Shown: positions 19,158-28,119, numbered from the stretch's first letter. The stretch: 64,000 nt of DNA from Paracoccaceae bacterium (GCA_020622085.1 JAHRYM010000001.1:619117-683116); one strand, 5' to 3'. Notes: generated by a model not told the origin, from the sequence alone. Program-made: numbers and translations.

Positions 19158-20114
19158 TCAGACCAGGCTTGGCGGCAATCCTTCGCCGACCCGGTTCAGC
19201 TGGGTTTCGATCTCGATCAGGCGGGTTTCGAATTGCGGCAGGCGCAGGCGCTTGGCGGCATTGCGCGCCACAAGGCCCGCAAGAATCAGGCGGCCGTCAT
19301 TGTCCAGTCTGGCCAGCAGATTTTTCAGATAGGGCGCGAAGTTGCGACGCGACCGGTAGAAGGTGCGAAACAGTGTCCGGTCCAATGCCCCCATGGCCGC
19401 CGCCTGCAGGACAGAGGGCAGCACCCGCATCCCGTCAAGTGCAGCCGCCGTGTCGCGGCCAAGGTTCCGACAGGGCAAGAGCGTGGCATAGGGGCGCGCA
19501 AACAGCGCCGCATGCATGGAATCGAGCGTCTGCTCGGGGTCATAGATCAGGTAGACCGCCGAGGCGCCGTCGGTCATGTCGGGGGCAAAGCCGTAGCGAT
19601 CGGTAAAGGAGGTGCGGCGCATCTCGGGCCAGCGGGGATCCCAGCCGGCGATGGCCGGATCAAGGGTCGCCTGCGGCTGGATGGCCACGACCACCGCACC
19701 GGGCGCCGCCACCGAAAAGGCGGCAGCAGCATAGCCGCACATGCCGGCACCGTAGAACAGCACATTCTCGAAGCTGTCGAAGAAGCAGTCATCAACCAGC
19801 CTGTCGAAGAAGGCATAGACCGAAGGATCGCGGAACCAGCTTTGCCGTTCGGCGATCAGGCCAAGGTGCGACCAACCCCGGCCGCGGGCAATCGACAGGC
19901 CGAAGGGCAATTGGTCGGCTTGCGTCTTGCGAATGGTGTCGACGGTCTCGAAGGTCACGATCAGCGTCGAAGACCCTTTCGAATACAGGGACACATGCGA
20001 ATCCCCCAGCCGTTCGAACGATCCCTGTTCTTCTCCGATCCGCCGGATTCTGTCGAACCATGCAGTACCCGACAGCGACCGAAGATCGGCCGACTCTGCC
20101 CCAACACTTTTCAT
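19158..20114 (-). CDS. alpha/beta-hydrolase-like protein lacking the nucleophile (putative pseudoenzyme)
   Basis: A 318-residue paralogue of the C-terminal half of the 466-residue protein encoded at 24.6-26.0 kb. Shared blocks include VTFE near residue 54, GWSHLG, the elbow FYGA-x-M-x-GYAA, PQATLDP, RYG and YDP. In the other protein the elbow is YGASMGGY; here it is YGAGMCGY, so the expected nucleophile is Gly124. The histidine of the other copy (LGHRLG) is Arg220 here. Catalysis by a classical triad is therefore unlikely; a binding or scaffolding role is possible. Proteins of this group in Rhodobacteraceae are sometimes labelled phosphoadenosine phosphosulfate reductase, for which I see no support. 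The ATG at 20114 follows TTGGGGTGG. Confidence 0.7.
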   Translation of the reverse strand: MKSVGAESADLRSLSGTAWFDRIRRIGEEQGSFERLGDSHVSLYSKGSSTLIVTFETVDTIRKTQADQLPFGLSIARGRGWSHLGLIAERQSWFRDPSVYAFFDRLVDDCFFDSFENVLFYGAGMCGYAAAAFSVAAPGAVVVAIQPQATLDPAIAGWDPRWPEMRRTSFTDRYGFAPDMTDGASAVYLIYDPEQTLDSMHAALFARPYATLLPCRNLGRDTAAALDGMRVLPSVLQAAAMGALDRTLFRTFYRSRRNFAPYLKNLLARLDNDGRLILAGLVARNAAKRLRLPQFETRLIEIETQLNRVGEGLPPSLV

Positions 20115-20243
20115 ATCCACCCCAACGCAGGATCACACACCCATGACCCGGCGCGGCAAGTAAGACATTTAACCGGGATGAATGTCCATACTTTAGTTAA
20201 TCCCGATTGGCACGGCGTGGTCGGGCGGCATCAACCAGTAGGG

Positions 20244-21332
20244 TCAGTTTCTGGGAATCTCGTCTATGGGTGGTATTTGTTGCGCGGATGAAAACAGTCG
20301 CGCCAGAAAGGCCGCCCTTTGGCCGTCCGGCTGGACGGAGGGACCGGCCATCAGCAGTCGCACCAGATGGTCACGCCAGGCCTCCTGCCGGAAGAGCTGC
20401 GCGAGCCGGGATTTGCGCCAGACTGTCGCCGCCTGTTCAAAGGCCGCGATCGCCGGGTCGGCGCGCAGGCCCTGCGCCAGTCTGCGGCGGGCGGGGCCAA
20501 GCGATTCGATGCTGTCATCCCGATCGGTGTTGAAGTTACGTTCGACCCAATAGGCCATGTCGAGCGGCCGCGCATCGCGGTTGGCGCGGCCCCGGTCGCA
20601 TTTCAGGATGTAATCGAGCGCCGATCCCAGCGCGTAGTGGTTCAACTGGACAAGGGTGTGGCGGTCCGGCCCGGGTGGCAGGAAGACACCCTGCCGGTGG
20701 AACCGGGGCGGCAGACGCCGGCCAGCGCCGTCGAACCACGCCTGGCCTGCGATCCGGTTCCCGGCGGGCTGGCGCGGGCGGTGGACACCGAGGCGGCCAT
20801 AGCTGCCGTCGTTGCGAAACAGCGTCTTGAACTGCGCGGCCCGCCAGGGCCAGCCCATCACGCTGGGGGCGCACATGCGGAAACTGTCGGGAACCGGCGC
20901 GGCAAGCGGACCGAGGATTCCGTCATTGCCGAAGAACCGCCAGCTGAGCGTGATCGCTGTCGCCCCGGGCAGGTGGGCAATCAGGTCTGGCAGGCGATGG
21001 CCACCCAACCGGACATTGATGAATTCGTCAATGTCGAGGCCGATGATCCAGTCAGCCGGGATGGTGCGGCGTTCCCGATCGGCGAGGGCGAGCGCGCTCC
21101 ATTGCGGCCCCTTGGGATGGGGGCCCGGATTGCGCAGATGCGTGATCCAGCCCATCGCCTGCAACCGGTCGAGCATGGCATCGGTCCCGTCGTCGCAGTC
21201 GTTCGATACCGCGATCACGTCGGTCACCCCGGCCGCGCGATGATGTGCGAGCCAGTCGACAAGGAAAGGCGCCTCGTTCCTGACCGTCAGCACAGCCAGG
21301 ATGCGAGGGCCGGCGTCAATGCGCCGCGTCAT
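20244..21332 (-). CDS. family 2-like glycosyltransferase
   Basis: A 362-residue GT-A type transferase. The N-terminal nucleotide-binding strand VLTVRNEAPFLVDWL is followed by VSNDCDDGTD and the metal-binding acidic motif LDIDEFIN at about residues 99-106. It has no membrane segment. The donor and acceptor are unknown. It closely resembles the C-terminal domain of the 750-residue protein whose gene it overlaps by 17 bases, so the two are paralogues and probably co-translated. Confidence 0.85.
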   Translation of the reverse strand: MTRRIDAGPRILAVLTVRNEAPFLVDWLAHHRAAGVTDVIAVSNDCDDGTDAMLDRLQAMGWITHLRNPGPHPKGPQWSALALADRERRTIPADWIIGLDIDEFINVRLGGHRLPDLIAHLPGATAITLSWRFFGNDGILGPLAAPVPDSFRMCAPSVMGWPWRAAQFKTLFRNDGSYGRLGVHRPRQPAGNRIAGQAWFDGAGRRLPPRFHRQGVFLPPGPDRHTLVQLNHYALGSALDYILKCDRGRANRDARPLDMAYWVERNFNTDRDDSIESLGPARRRLAQGLRADPAIAAFEQAATVWRKSRLAQLFRQEAWRDHLVRLLMAGPSVQPDGQRAAFLARLFSSAQQIPPIDEIPRN

Positions 21333-23568
21333 CGTCGTGGTCCACCGTGAAATGAAAGTTCGGGGGCAGGTCTCGCAGGTGCAGGTCAGGTGGGATCACC
21401 CCGGGGCCGGCGTTGAAGACCGAGGCGCCGAAGCGGTCCAGCATGCGGCTGAGATCCTGCATGCGGTCGCTGGTCAGCGTGTCGTGAAGCGCCGCGTAAT
21501 CGGGCCGGGAGCGCAGTTCGTCGATCCGCGCGCGGTGGGCCGCAAGGCAGGCCAGGTGGGCGGCGCGGATGCCATCGTCTTGCAGCAAGGCGTCGTATTC
21601 CCGCTGCACTGCGGGGGTCATGCGCTGGATCGACAGGTCGCGCGTGGCGTTGTGGTTCATGCGGAACCAGTAGTTCAGCCCCTGGTCGCGCTCCACATGG
21701 TTCACGCGGCCCCGGTCGCGCTTGACGAGGAAGCTTTCGGCATCGCGCACCGCGTAATGGTTCAGCGCGACCCAGTCGTAGCCGTAACTTTCGGCGGTCG
21801 AGCGCCAGCCGTTGCGGAACATCCCGTGCGGCATCGGATGCCCCGAGCCGTTCATCCAGCGGACCTGGTCCCACAGGTCGGGTTTCAGGCCCTTGGGGCG
21901 GTGCACGCCCAGTTTCCGGTAGATGTCGATGTTGCGAAACAGCGTCTTGAAGCCCCAGGCCTGATGTGGCTTGCGCACCCGTTCGGGGGCGCAGTCGGTG
22001 AACTGCCGCGTCACGAATCCGGGCTCGTAACGCGCGCGGTCGCCATTGCCGAACAGCCGCCATGTCAGCGCAATCATGTTGGCGCCGGGCATTTCGCGTT
22101 CCATCGCGGCGTAAAGCCCGGGCAGCCGCCCGTCACCGACCCGGATGTTGATGAACTCGTCCACATCCATGCAGATGACCCAGCCGGCGTTGCGAAGGAT
22201 GTCTTCGTGTTCGGCAGCTTGCAGCGCGGCATGCTGCGGGGGCAGGCCGAGGCTGCGGAAGGGATTGTCGCGGTGCTTGACGATGCCGCGGGAGGCCAGC
22301 CCGTCCAGCAGCCTGTCGGTGCCGTCGGTGCAGTCGTTGGAATAGATCAGGAAGTCTTTGACCCCGATGGCGCGGTGGTGGGCGATCCATTCCAGAATGA
22401 AGGGGCCTTCGTTCTTCATGGTCGAGACGATGCAGGTCGACCCCTCGCGTGCCCGGGTCGTCGATCTGGGCGGGCGCACCGGCCGGGCGGCAAAGCAGTT
22501 TTCAGCCATCGTGATCAGGCCGGGGTCGGCGATCAGCGATGTCTTGGGCACAAGCTCGCTCACTCTCCTGCCCGGCACCCGGAGCGCCATCGCCCGCCAG
22601 AAGGCCAGCGGTTCCCCGGCATCCGGAAGGGCGCCCTCGACGCGCAGCAGGCGCCAGATATTGTCGATGCCTGCCGCCCGGGGTGCCGCCCCCCAGCGCG
22701 TGATGCCGCGCCGGGCATCGAAGGGGCGGCAGATATGATCGCCGAACGTGGCATCCACGCCCGGACGCACCCGCCACGGATAGATACGCCGACCGACCAG
22801 AGCGACCATCCCCGTCGGCGCCGCCACGCAGCGATCGAAGGCATTGGGTGCCGGATCGGCTGCCGCATCGGGCATGGCAAGGATGTCGCTGGCATCGAGC
22901 ATCAATACGGCGCGTGCCTCGGTCAGGAAACGGTGCTTGAGGATTTCGAAGGCCGCTCCTTCGCCCAGCGGCGAAAGCCAGGGATCGGCGGGGGGAACGG
23001 GCATCCGGTCCTTGCCCGGGGCATCGGGGGCCATCAACGGATGGCATTCCGGTGCCATGTCGGGCCGCCCCAGCGGCAGCGGACTGTCACACAAGATCAC
23101 CGTCACCGGAACGTCAAGCATCGCCTCCAGCGCCTCGGCAAGGCCGGCGCTGGCGCCTTTGGCCCGGTTCAGGATGACCGCGCCGGTGGCGCCATGGTGG
23201 ATGTGGTGATAGCGCAGCCAGTGGGCCACCTGCGCGGGCGTCTCGACGCTGCGGCACCCCATGAGGACATTGCCGCCCGCAAGTATCTCCGGTTCGGCCC
23301 GGGCAGGTCGGGGCGCGTCGGTGATCCCTTCGGCCAATGCGATCAGGGCTGGAACACCCGGCGCGAAACGCAATCCAACCGCCCCCGCGATCCGCATCCG
23401 CGCCGCCGCATCAGGCAGGGTAAAGACCGCGTCCGCGCTGCGCGCCGAATAGAAGATCCGGCTGGTTCCATCGGCCGAGATCTGGGCATCCAGTCGCACG
23501 ACGCCCGCGATTTCGGCGGCGGCAAGGCTGCGGCAGAAAATGCGGGGGCGGATTGGCAAGGGACGCAT
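21316..23568 (-). CDS. two-domain glycosyltransferase
   Basis: About 750 residues in two parts. The C-terminal half (from about 378) is a family 2-like domain with STMKNEGPFILEWIAHHRA, YSNDCTDGTD and the acidic motif MDVDEFIN near residue 468. The N-terminal half (about residues 90-360) looks like a second, diverged transferase domain: AHWLRYHHIHHGATGAVILNRA and an acidic LMLDASDIL motif near 225. The start at 23568 (MRPLPIRPRIF) is the first plausible codon; the longer frame runs into the divergent neighbour. It is the first gene of a minus-strand unit continuing into the smaller transferase and perhaps the pseudo-hydrolase. Confidence 0.8.
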   Translation of the reverse strand: MRPLPIRPRIFCRSLAAAEIAGVVRLDAQISADGTSRIFYSARSADAVFTLPDAAARMRIAGAVGLRFAPGVPALIALAEGITDAPRPARAEPEILAGGNVLMGCRSVETPAQVAHWLRYHHIHHGATGAVILNRAKGASAGLAEALEAMLDVPVTVILCDSPLPLGRPDMAPECHPLMAPDAPGKDRMPVPPADPWLSPLGEGAAFEILKHRFLTEARAVLMLDASDILAMPDAAADPAPNAFDRCVAAPTGMVALVGRRIYPWRVRPGVDATFGDHICRPFDARRGITRWGAAPRAAGIDNIWRLLRVEGALPDAGEPLAFWRAMALRVPGRRVSELVPKTSLIADPGLITMAENCFAARPVRPPRSTTRAREGSTCIVSTMKNEGPFILEWIAHHRAIGVKDFLIYSNDCTDGTDRLLDGLASRGIVKHRDNPFRSLGLPPQHAALQAAEHEDILRNAGWVICMDVDEFINIRVGDGRLPGLYAAMEREMPGANMIALTWRLFGNGDRARYEPGFVTRQFTDCAPERVRKPHQAWGFKTLFRNIDIYRKLGVHRPKGLKPDLWDQVRWMNGSGHPMPHGMFRNGWRSTAESYGYDWVALNHYAVRDAESFLVKRDRGRVNHVERDQGLNYWFRMNHNATRDLSIQRMTPAVQREYDALLQDDGIRAAHLACLAAHRARIDELRSRPDYAALHDTLTSDRMQDLSRMLDRFGASVFNAGPGVIPPDLHLRDLPPNFHFTVDHDDDAAH

Positions 23569-23743
23569 CGCTCGGCCGGGCAGAAGGGAAATTTCATGTC
23601 GATACCATGGCGAGGCCCATCTGCAAATGCCGCAGGCCACTTGCCGCCATGTGCGGGTTGGCAAGTGGCCGGTCTTGCGCCACTCTGGCCGGGAAAAAGG
23701 GGACACGCGGGGAAGCCCCGCCCCGGGGATCGGAGACCACGCC

Positions 23744-24604
23744 TTGACCATCGAGCACCGCATCGCGGCCCTCTGGATCGGAGGAAACCTGTCCTTTCTG
23801 GAACAGCTCTGCCTCAAGTCCTTTGTCGATGCCGGCCATCATGTCACGCTGTATCGATACGAGCCGATCGGCAACGCTCCGGGCGGTGTCGAGCAGGCCG
23901 ATGCCGCACGGATCCTGTCGCGCGATGGCATCCTGCGCCATGCCCGCACCGGTAGCCCGGCGCTGCATTCGGATCTGTTCCGCTACCACCTGCTTGCGGC
24001 CGAGGACCGGGTGATCTGGGCCGATACGGATGCCTATTGCCTCAGGCCGTTCCGCACTGCGACCGGCCATTTCCACGGTTGGGAAACAAAGACCGGGATC
24101 AATGGCGGCGTGCTTGCGCTGCCGCAAGACAGCCAGACGCTTGCGGCGCTGCTGGAGTTCACGTCCGATCCGCATGCCATCCCGCCCTGGGTGCGCGGAC
24201 CCACCCGCCGGGCGCTGGAGGCCGCGCGCGATGCGGGAACGCCGGTGCATGCGGCCGACATGGCCTGGGGGGCCTGGGGCCCGCATGCGCTGACGCATTT
24301 CCTGATGCAGACGGGCGAGGCCCGCCATTCCCTGCCCATCGCCGCGCTTTATCCGGTTCCGTTCCGCGACCGAAACGCGCTCTTGCGGCCGGGGGCGGAC
24401 ATGGCGGGATACATCACCGGTGAAACCGTCTCGATCCACTTCTATGGCCGGCGCATCCGGTCGCGGCTGCTGGCGGGCTTTGATGGCGTGCCAAGGCCGC
24501 GGTCGCTTCTGGGCCAGTTGCTGCGCAAGCATGGCATCGATCCGCTGCTGGCACCGATACCGGTCAGGGCCGATGCCCCGGTCGGGGAAGATGCCGTGGC
24601 ATGA
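23744..24604 (+). CDS. DXD-motif glycosyltransferase-like protein
   Basis: A 286-residue protein with the motif IWADTDAYCLRPF near residue 90, typical of capsular or GT32-like sugar transferases, preceded by SDLFRYHLLAAED. The N terminus IAALWIGGNLSFLEQLCLKSF fits this group. No ATG fits the conserved start; a TTG at 23744 behind CGGAGA is the best choice. Its TGA overlaps the ATG of the next gene, so the two are coupled. The 175 bases upstream separate it from the divergent transferase gene. Substrates are unknown. Confidence 0.75.
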   Translation: MTIEHRIAALWIGGNLSFLEQLCLKSFVDAGHHVTLYRYEPIGNAPGGVEQADAARILSRDGILRHARTGSPALHSDLFRYHLLAAEDRVIWADTDAYCLRPFRTATGHFHGWETKTGINGGVLALPQDSQTLAALLEFTSDPHAIPPWVRGPTRRALEAARDAGTPVHAADMAWGAWGPHALTHFLMQTGEARHSLPIAALYPVPFRDRNALLRPGADMAGYITGETVSIHFYGRRIRSRLLAGFDGVPRPRSLLGQLLRKHGIDPLLAPIPVRADAPVGEDAVA

Positions 24605-26001
24605 TGACACCCGGCACAAGTCCGGGCGACCTGCTGGCGGCGCTGGGGCCCGGGCCGGTGGAGCGGCTTGCCGATCTGGGCGCCACCGCGCCCGAACTGG
24701 TGCTGGCGGCACTGGATCGCTGGGAGTGCAGGGTCGACCTGATCGACCTGCAACCGGATGGATCCTTTCCTGACCAGCCGTCCGCCAGGGCGTTGATCTG
24801 GCGCGATACCCTGCTCGCTGCCGGGGCCGCAGCCGGGCGGATCGGGATCGTGCATCAGGCAGAGGATCTGCGGCCCTGCGACGGGATCGTGTCGTTGAGC
24901 GGCTTTGGCCATCGCTGGCGCATCCGCCACCTGGGGCAAGTGCTGGCGCGCGCGATCCATGCCGACACCCGGATCATCCTTGACCTGCGCAAGGGGGGTG
25001 GTGGTTATCCCTGGCTGAAGGCGCGCGGATCCTGCACTGCGCTTGCCAGCTTTCGGGATGGCGATGCCGCAGTCACCCGGGTGCTGTTCCGCCCCGGTCC
25101 CGTGGAGGGTGCAGGGGCCGGTGACGAAGACTGGCCAGAGGTCGCGGCCGGGCTTGCCGGACCCGAGGGCTTTGTCCTGGCGGGCGAGAGCCACAGTTTC
25201 ATCCATCGACCCCGCGATCCGGGCACGCTGGTCGTGACCTTCGACAACCTGGACATCGCCATGACGCGGCGGGCCGACCGCAAGCCCTGGGGATATGACT
25301 TCATCGAAAGGCAGGGCTGGTCGATGCTTGGCGTCATGGCGCAGGGTTGGACCTGGTATCGGGATCCATGGGTCTGGAGCCAGTTCGACCGGCTGGCGTC
25401 CGAGGGGTTCTTTGCGCGCTTCGGCCGGGTAGTGTTCTATGGCGCCTCGATGGGTGGCTATGCGGCCTGCGCCTTTGCGCCGACGCATCCGGGCTGCGAC
25501 GTGATCGCGATATCCCCGCAATCGACTCTGGACCCCGCGCTGGTGCCCTGGGAAAGCCGCTATGCCTCGGCTCGGGGGTATGACTTCACGGGCCGCTACG
25601 GGGATGCGGCGGATGGTATTGCGGCCGCCGGTCGGGCTTTCGTGCTGTTCGACCCTCACGCACGGCTGGACGCAGCCCATGCCGCGCGGTTGCAGGGACC
25701 GCAGGTCGTGCATCTGCGTGCGCCGCGTCTTGGGCATCGGCTTGGGTCGTCGCTCAACCAGATGGGGGTGCTGCAACCCCTGCTCCGTGAGGCGCTGGAC
25801 GGAACCCTGACGGCCGGGCGGTTCCATGCGGCCTTGCGTGCCCGGCACCGCTTCCCCCGCTACCAGCGCGAGTTGTTCGAGGCGGCGCTGGGCCGTGGTC
25901 GACCGGGGCTGGCGCGACGGGTGGCGAAATGGGTTCTGGCACAGGCGCCGAACGCAACCCTTGCCCGCGCGCTGCGCGAGCTTGAGTCCCGGGATGGCTG
26001 A
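24601..26001 (+). CDS. fusion of a methyltransferase-like domain and an alpha/beta-hydrolase-like domain
   Basis: A 466-residue protein. Residues 1-165 resemble a diverged Rossmann methyltransferase: a DGIVSLSGFGHRW strand and RIILDLRKGGGG, without a clear SAM motif. Residues 195-395 form a hydrolase-like domain with elbow FYGASMGGYAA (Ser283), VLFDPHARLD as possible acid region and His379 in LGHRLG. The second domain is paralogous to the 318-residue protein at 19.2-20.1 kb. It is coupled by ATGA overlap to the preceding transferase gene. It might deacylate or transfer acyl groups on a glycan, but this is inference. Confidence 0.7.
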   Translation: MMTPGTSPGDLLAALGPGPVERLADLGATAPELVLAALDRWECRVDLIDLQPDGSFPDQPSARALIWRDTLLAAGAAAGRIGIVHQAEDLRPCDGIVSLSGFGHRWRIRHLGQVLARAIHADTRIILDLRKGGGGYPWLKARGSCTALASFRDGDAAVTRVLFRPGPVEGAGAGDEDWPEVAAGLAGPEGFVLAGESHSFIHRPRDPGTLVVTFDNLDIAMTRRADRKPWGYDFIERQGWSMLGVMAQGWTWYRDPWVWSQFDRLASEGFFARFGRVVFYGASMGGYAACAFAPTHPGCDVIAISPQSTLDPALVPWESRYASARGYDFTGRYGDAADGIAAAGRAFVLFDPHARLDAAHAARLQGPQVVHLRAPRLGHRLGSSLNQMGVLQPLLREALDGTLTAGRFHAALRARHRFPRYQRELFEAALGRGRPGLARRVAKWVLAQAPNATLARALRELESRDG

Positions 26002-26033
26002 TCCCGCCGCAGGATCTGGCGGCGGACGCGGGA

Positions 26034-26067
26034 GCCTCCGGCGGGAGTATTTCTTACAAAGGAGAGG
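26034..26067. repeat. dispersed repeat, copy B (single arm)
   Basis: One arm of the dispersed element: GCCTCCGGCGGGAGTATTT followed by a diverged CTTACAAAGGAGAGG. It lies between two convergent genes, where it could help end transcripts. The opposite arm is absent. Confidence 0.7.
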
Positions 26068-26068
26068 C

Positions 26069-26806
26069 TCAGATCTTCATCTTCTTGAAGATGAATTCCG
26101 GGATGTGGATGATGATCAGCATGATGTAGCGCCAGAAGAAGGGCGTGTAGATCACGTTTTTCCGCTTTGCCACGGCGCGGGCGATGTCATCGGCGACCTT
26201 TTCGGGGCTTGCCACCAGGAAAAGCCCCGGCAGGCCCCAGGTCATGGCGGTGTCGACGAAACCCGGCTTGATGGTGACGACATGGCCGCCCGCGCGCGTC
26301 AGGCGGTTCCTCAGGCCCGAAAGGTAGGTGGCAAACCCCGCCTTGGCGGCGCCATAGACATAGTTGCCGATCCGGCCGCGATCGCCCGCGACCGAGGCGA
26401 CGCCAACGACCGTGCCGCCGCCGCGGCGTTCCATTTCCGGGGCAAGCAGGTGGAGAAATCGCGCCGGGCCGGTGAAGCTGTCGGTTACGGTGCCGTCGAT
26501 CAGCGCGGGGTCCGCGTCGATCAGCGCCTGGTCGGGCATGGAACCCACGAAGACCGCAGCCGAGATCATCCCGTCTTCGGCCTTCACGCGGTCGATCAGG
26601 ATGGCAAAGCCGGAGGGGTCGCGCGCGTCAAAGGCGACGGCTTCGGCCATGCGGGCACCGCGCAGGTGGCAATCGCCGGCCAGCGCGGCCAGATCCTCGC
26701 TGTCGCGTCCGGCCAGCAGCACGCCGTCGCCACGAGACGCCACCTTGCGGGCGAAGGCGCGGGCCATCGACGAGGTGGCGCCGAGGATGATCCAGGTATT
26801 CGTCAT
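26069..26806 (-). CDS. dprE2: DprE2-like short-chain dehydrogenase
   Basis: A 245-residue SDR with a nucleotide-binding segment IILGATSSMARAFA and the catalytic pair YVYGAAKAG. The C terminus, TPFFWRYIMLIIIHIPEFIFKKMKI in part, matches the unusual membrane-associating tail of mycobacterial DprE2 (RYVM...HIP..IF+K). DprE2 reduces the keto intermediate made by DprE1 during epimerisation of polyprenyl-phosphoryl ribose to arabinose. Its ATG overlaps the stop of the DprE1-like gene (ATGA), as expected for a two-subunit enzyme. The substrate is inferred from the pair, not shown. Confidence 0.75.
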   Translation of the reverse strand: MTNTWIILGATSSMARAFARKVASRGDGVLLAGRDSEDLAALAGDCHLRGARMAEAVAFDARDPSGFAILIDRVKAEDGMISAAVFVGSMPDQALIDADPALIDGTVTDSFTGPARFLHLLAPEMERRGGGTVVGVASVAGDRGRIGNYVYGAAKAGFATYLSGLRNRLTRAGGHVVTIKPGFVDTAMTWGLPGLFLVASPEKVADDIARAVAKRKNVIYTPFFWRYIMLIIIHIPEFIFKKMKI

Positions 26807-28119
26807 GCGATGCTCCGCAGTTTGAGGCGGCGGATCATGTCGGTCGCAAGCCGCTGGTCGGGGTCGGCCCTGGTCACAAGACGCAGCCAGTCCTGATGTT
26901 CGGGATACATGGCGCGCACATCCGCGCCACGGGCAAGACTGTCCTTGGCAAAATAGATCCGCCCGCCGGCCGCGATGGTCATGTCTTCAAGCCGCTTGAT
27001 CAATTCGCGGGCCTCGGCCCGGTTGGGGAAGTCGACGGCAAGGGTGTAGCCCTCCATCGGGAAGGAAAGGTGGCCCGCGCGCCCCTCGGACATGCGCTTG
27101 AGCACCGCAAGCGGTGAGGCGAGGCCCGAATTGGCGATGGTTTCCAGCAAGGCGCGCAGCGCGGGCGCGGCGGCAAGCGGCATGACGCACTGGAACTGGT
27201 GGAAGCCGTGCTTGCCGTAAAGCTTGTTCCAGTCGTGGATCTTGTCGAGCGGGAAGAAGAAATCCCCGATCGGCCGGACGACGGTGCGGCCGGTGTGGGG
27301 GACGCGGCGGAAATAGGCTTCGTTGAAGGCGCGCACGATCGGCTTCGACAGCGCGAAGCGTGGCGCGGTGAAGGGCACCTTGCGGAATTTCTCGCGTCGG
27401 GGAACAAGGCCCGAATTCGTCTCGCCCTCTTCGAGGATGCCGCGGCCAAGACCCTTTCCCCTGGCCGTCGCGTCGATCCAGCCGACGGTATAGGTGGCGG
27501 TCGAGGCATCGAGCAGCGCGAGGTGTTCGTCCCAGCCTTCGACGCGGCGTTCGGTGACCATCATGATGTCGCCCTTGCAGGGCAAAAGCCGCAGCCGGGC
27601 CGAGGTGATGACGCCGGTCTGGCCCAGCCCGCCAGCCGTGGCGCGGAACAGGTCGGGCGTCGCATCGGCTGTCAGGGTGACGGTCCGGCCATCGGCCTGA
27701 CGCAGTTCCATCGAGACGACGTGCTGGCAGAAGCTGCCCGCGACGTGGTGGTTCTTGCCGTGGACATCCTGCGCGATGCAGCCGCCCACCGTGGCGAAGC
27801 CGGTGCCGGGCATGACCGCAGGCAGCCAGCCGCGCGGCGCGAAGGCGCTGGCGATGGTGCCGATGCGGGCGCCGGCCTCGACGTCCAGGATGCCGGTTCC
27901 GGGGTCGAACCCAAGCATCCGGTCCAGCCGGGTCATGTCGACCATGCGGCCCTTGTCGTTCAGGCTTGCATCACCATAGCTGCGGCGCATGCCCTGCGCT
28001 GGCACGATCCCTTCGGCAAAGACCTGGTCGAGGCTGCGCTGGCGTTCGGGGCGGGCGACTTCGCCCCTGGCCCAGAGCGCGCGGCCCCAGCCGGAATATT
28101 CAGCGGCTTTCCAACGCAT
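26803..28119 (-). CDS. dprE1: DprE1-like FAD-linked oxidase
   Basis: A 438-residue VAO/PCMH-type flavoprotein. FAD-binding blocks are RRSYGDASLN and MPGTGFATVGGCIAQDVHGKNHH. The C-terminal part follows mycobacterial DprE1 closely: LAVLKRMSEG, then LSFPMEGYTLAVDFPN, then RIYFAKDSLA and MYPEHQDWL. The active-site lysine (418 in M. tuberculosis) is kept in AKDS. The position of Cys387, in the block CVDFP, is alanine here. DprE1 oxidises polyprenyl-phosphoryl-D-ribose at C2. It sits between the UPF0104 gene (20-base overlap) and dprE2 (ATGA overlap). Confidence 0.8.
   Translation of the reverse strand: MRWKAAEYSGWGRALWARGEVARPERQRSLDQVFAEGIVPAQGMRRSYGDASLNDKGRMVDMTRLDRMLGFDPGTGILDVEAGARIGTIASAFAPRGWLPAVMPGTGFATVGGCIAQDVHGKNHHVAGSFCQHVVSMELRQADGRTVTLTADATPDLFRATAGGLGQTGVITSARLRLLPCKGDIMMVTERRVEGWDEHLALLDASTATYTVGWIDATARGKGLGRGILEEGETNSGLVPRREKFRKVPFTAPRFALSKPIVRAFNEAYFRRVPHTGRTVVRPIGDFFFPLDKIHDWNKLYGKHGFHQFQCVMPLAAAPALRALLETIANSGLASPLAVLKRMSEGRAGHLSFPMEGYTLAVDFPNRAEARELIKRLEDMTIAAGGRIYFAKDSLARGADVRAMYPEHQDWLRLVTRADPDQRLATDMIRRLKLRSIA

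Noticed and set aside
19158-20114. Phosphoadenosine phosphosulfate reductase annotation for the hydrolase-like proteins
   Set aside because: Neither protein shows the PAPS reductase P-loop-like motif or its catalytic C-terminal cysteine motif; they show a hydrolase elbow pattern instead.
21301-23955. 884-codon open frame on the plus strand
   Set aside because: It is the antisense shadow of the two-domain transferase; its translation is a low-complexity His/Gly/Arg-rich mix without family likeness, while the minus strand shows clear GT motifs.
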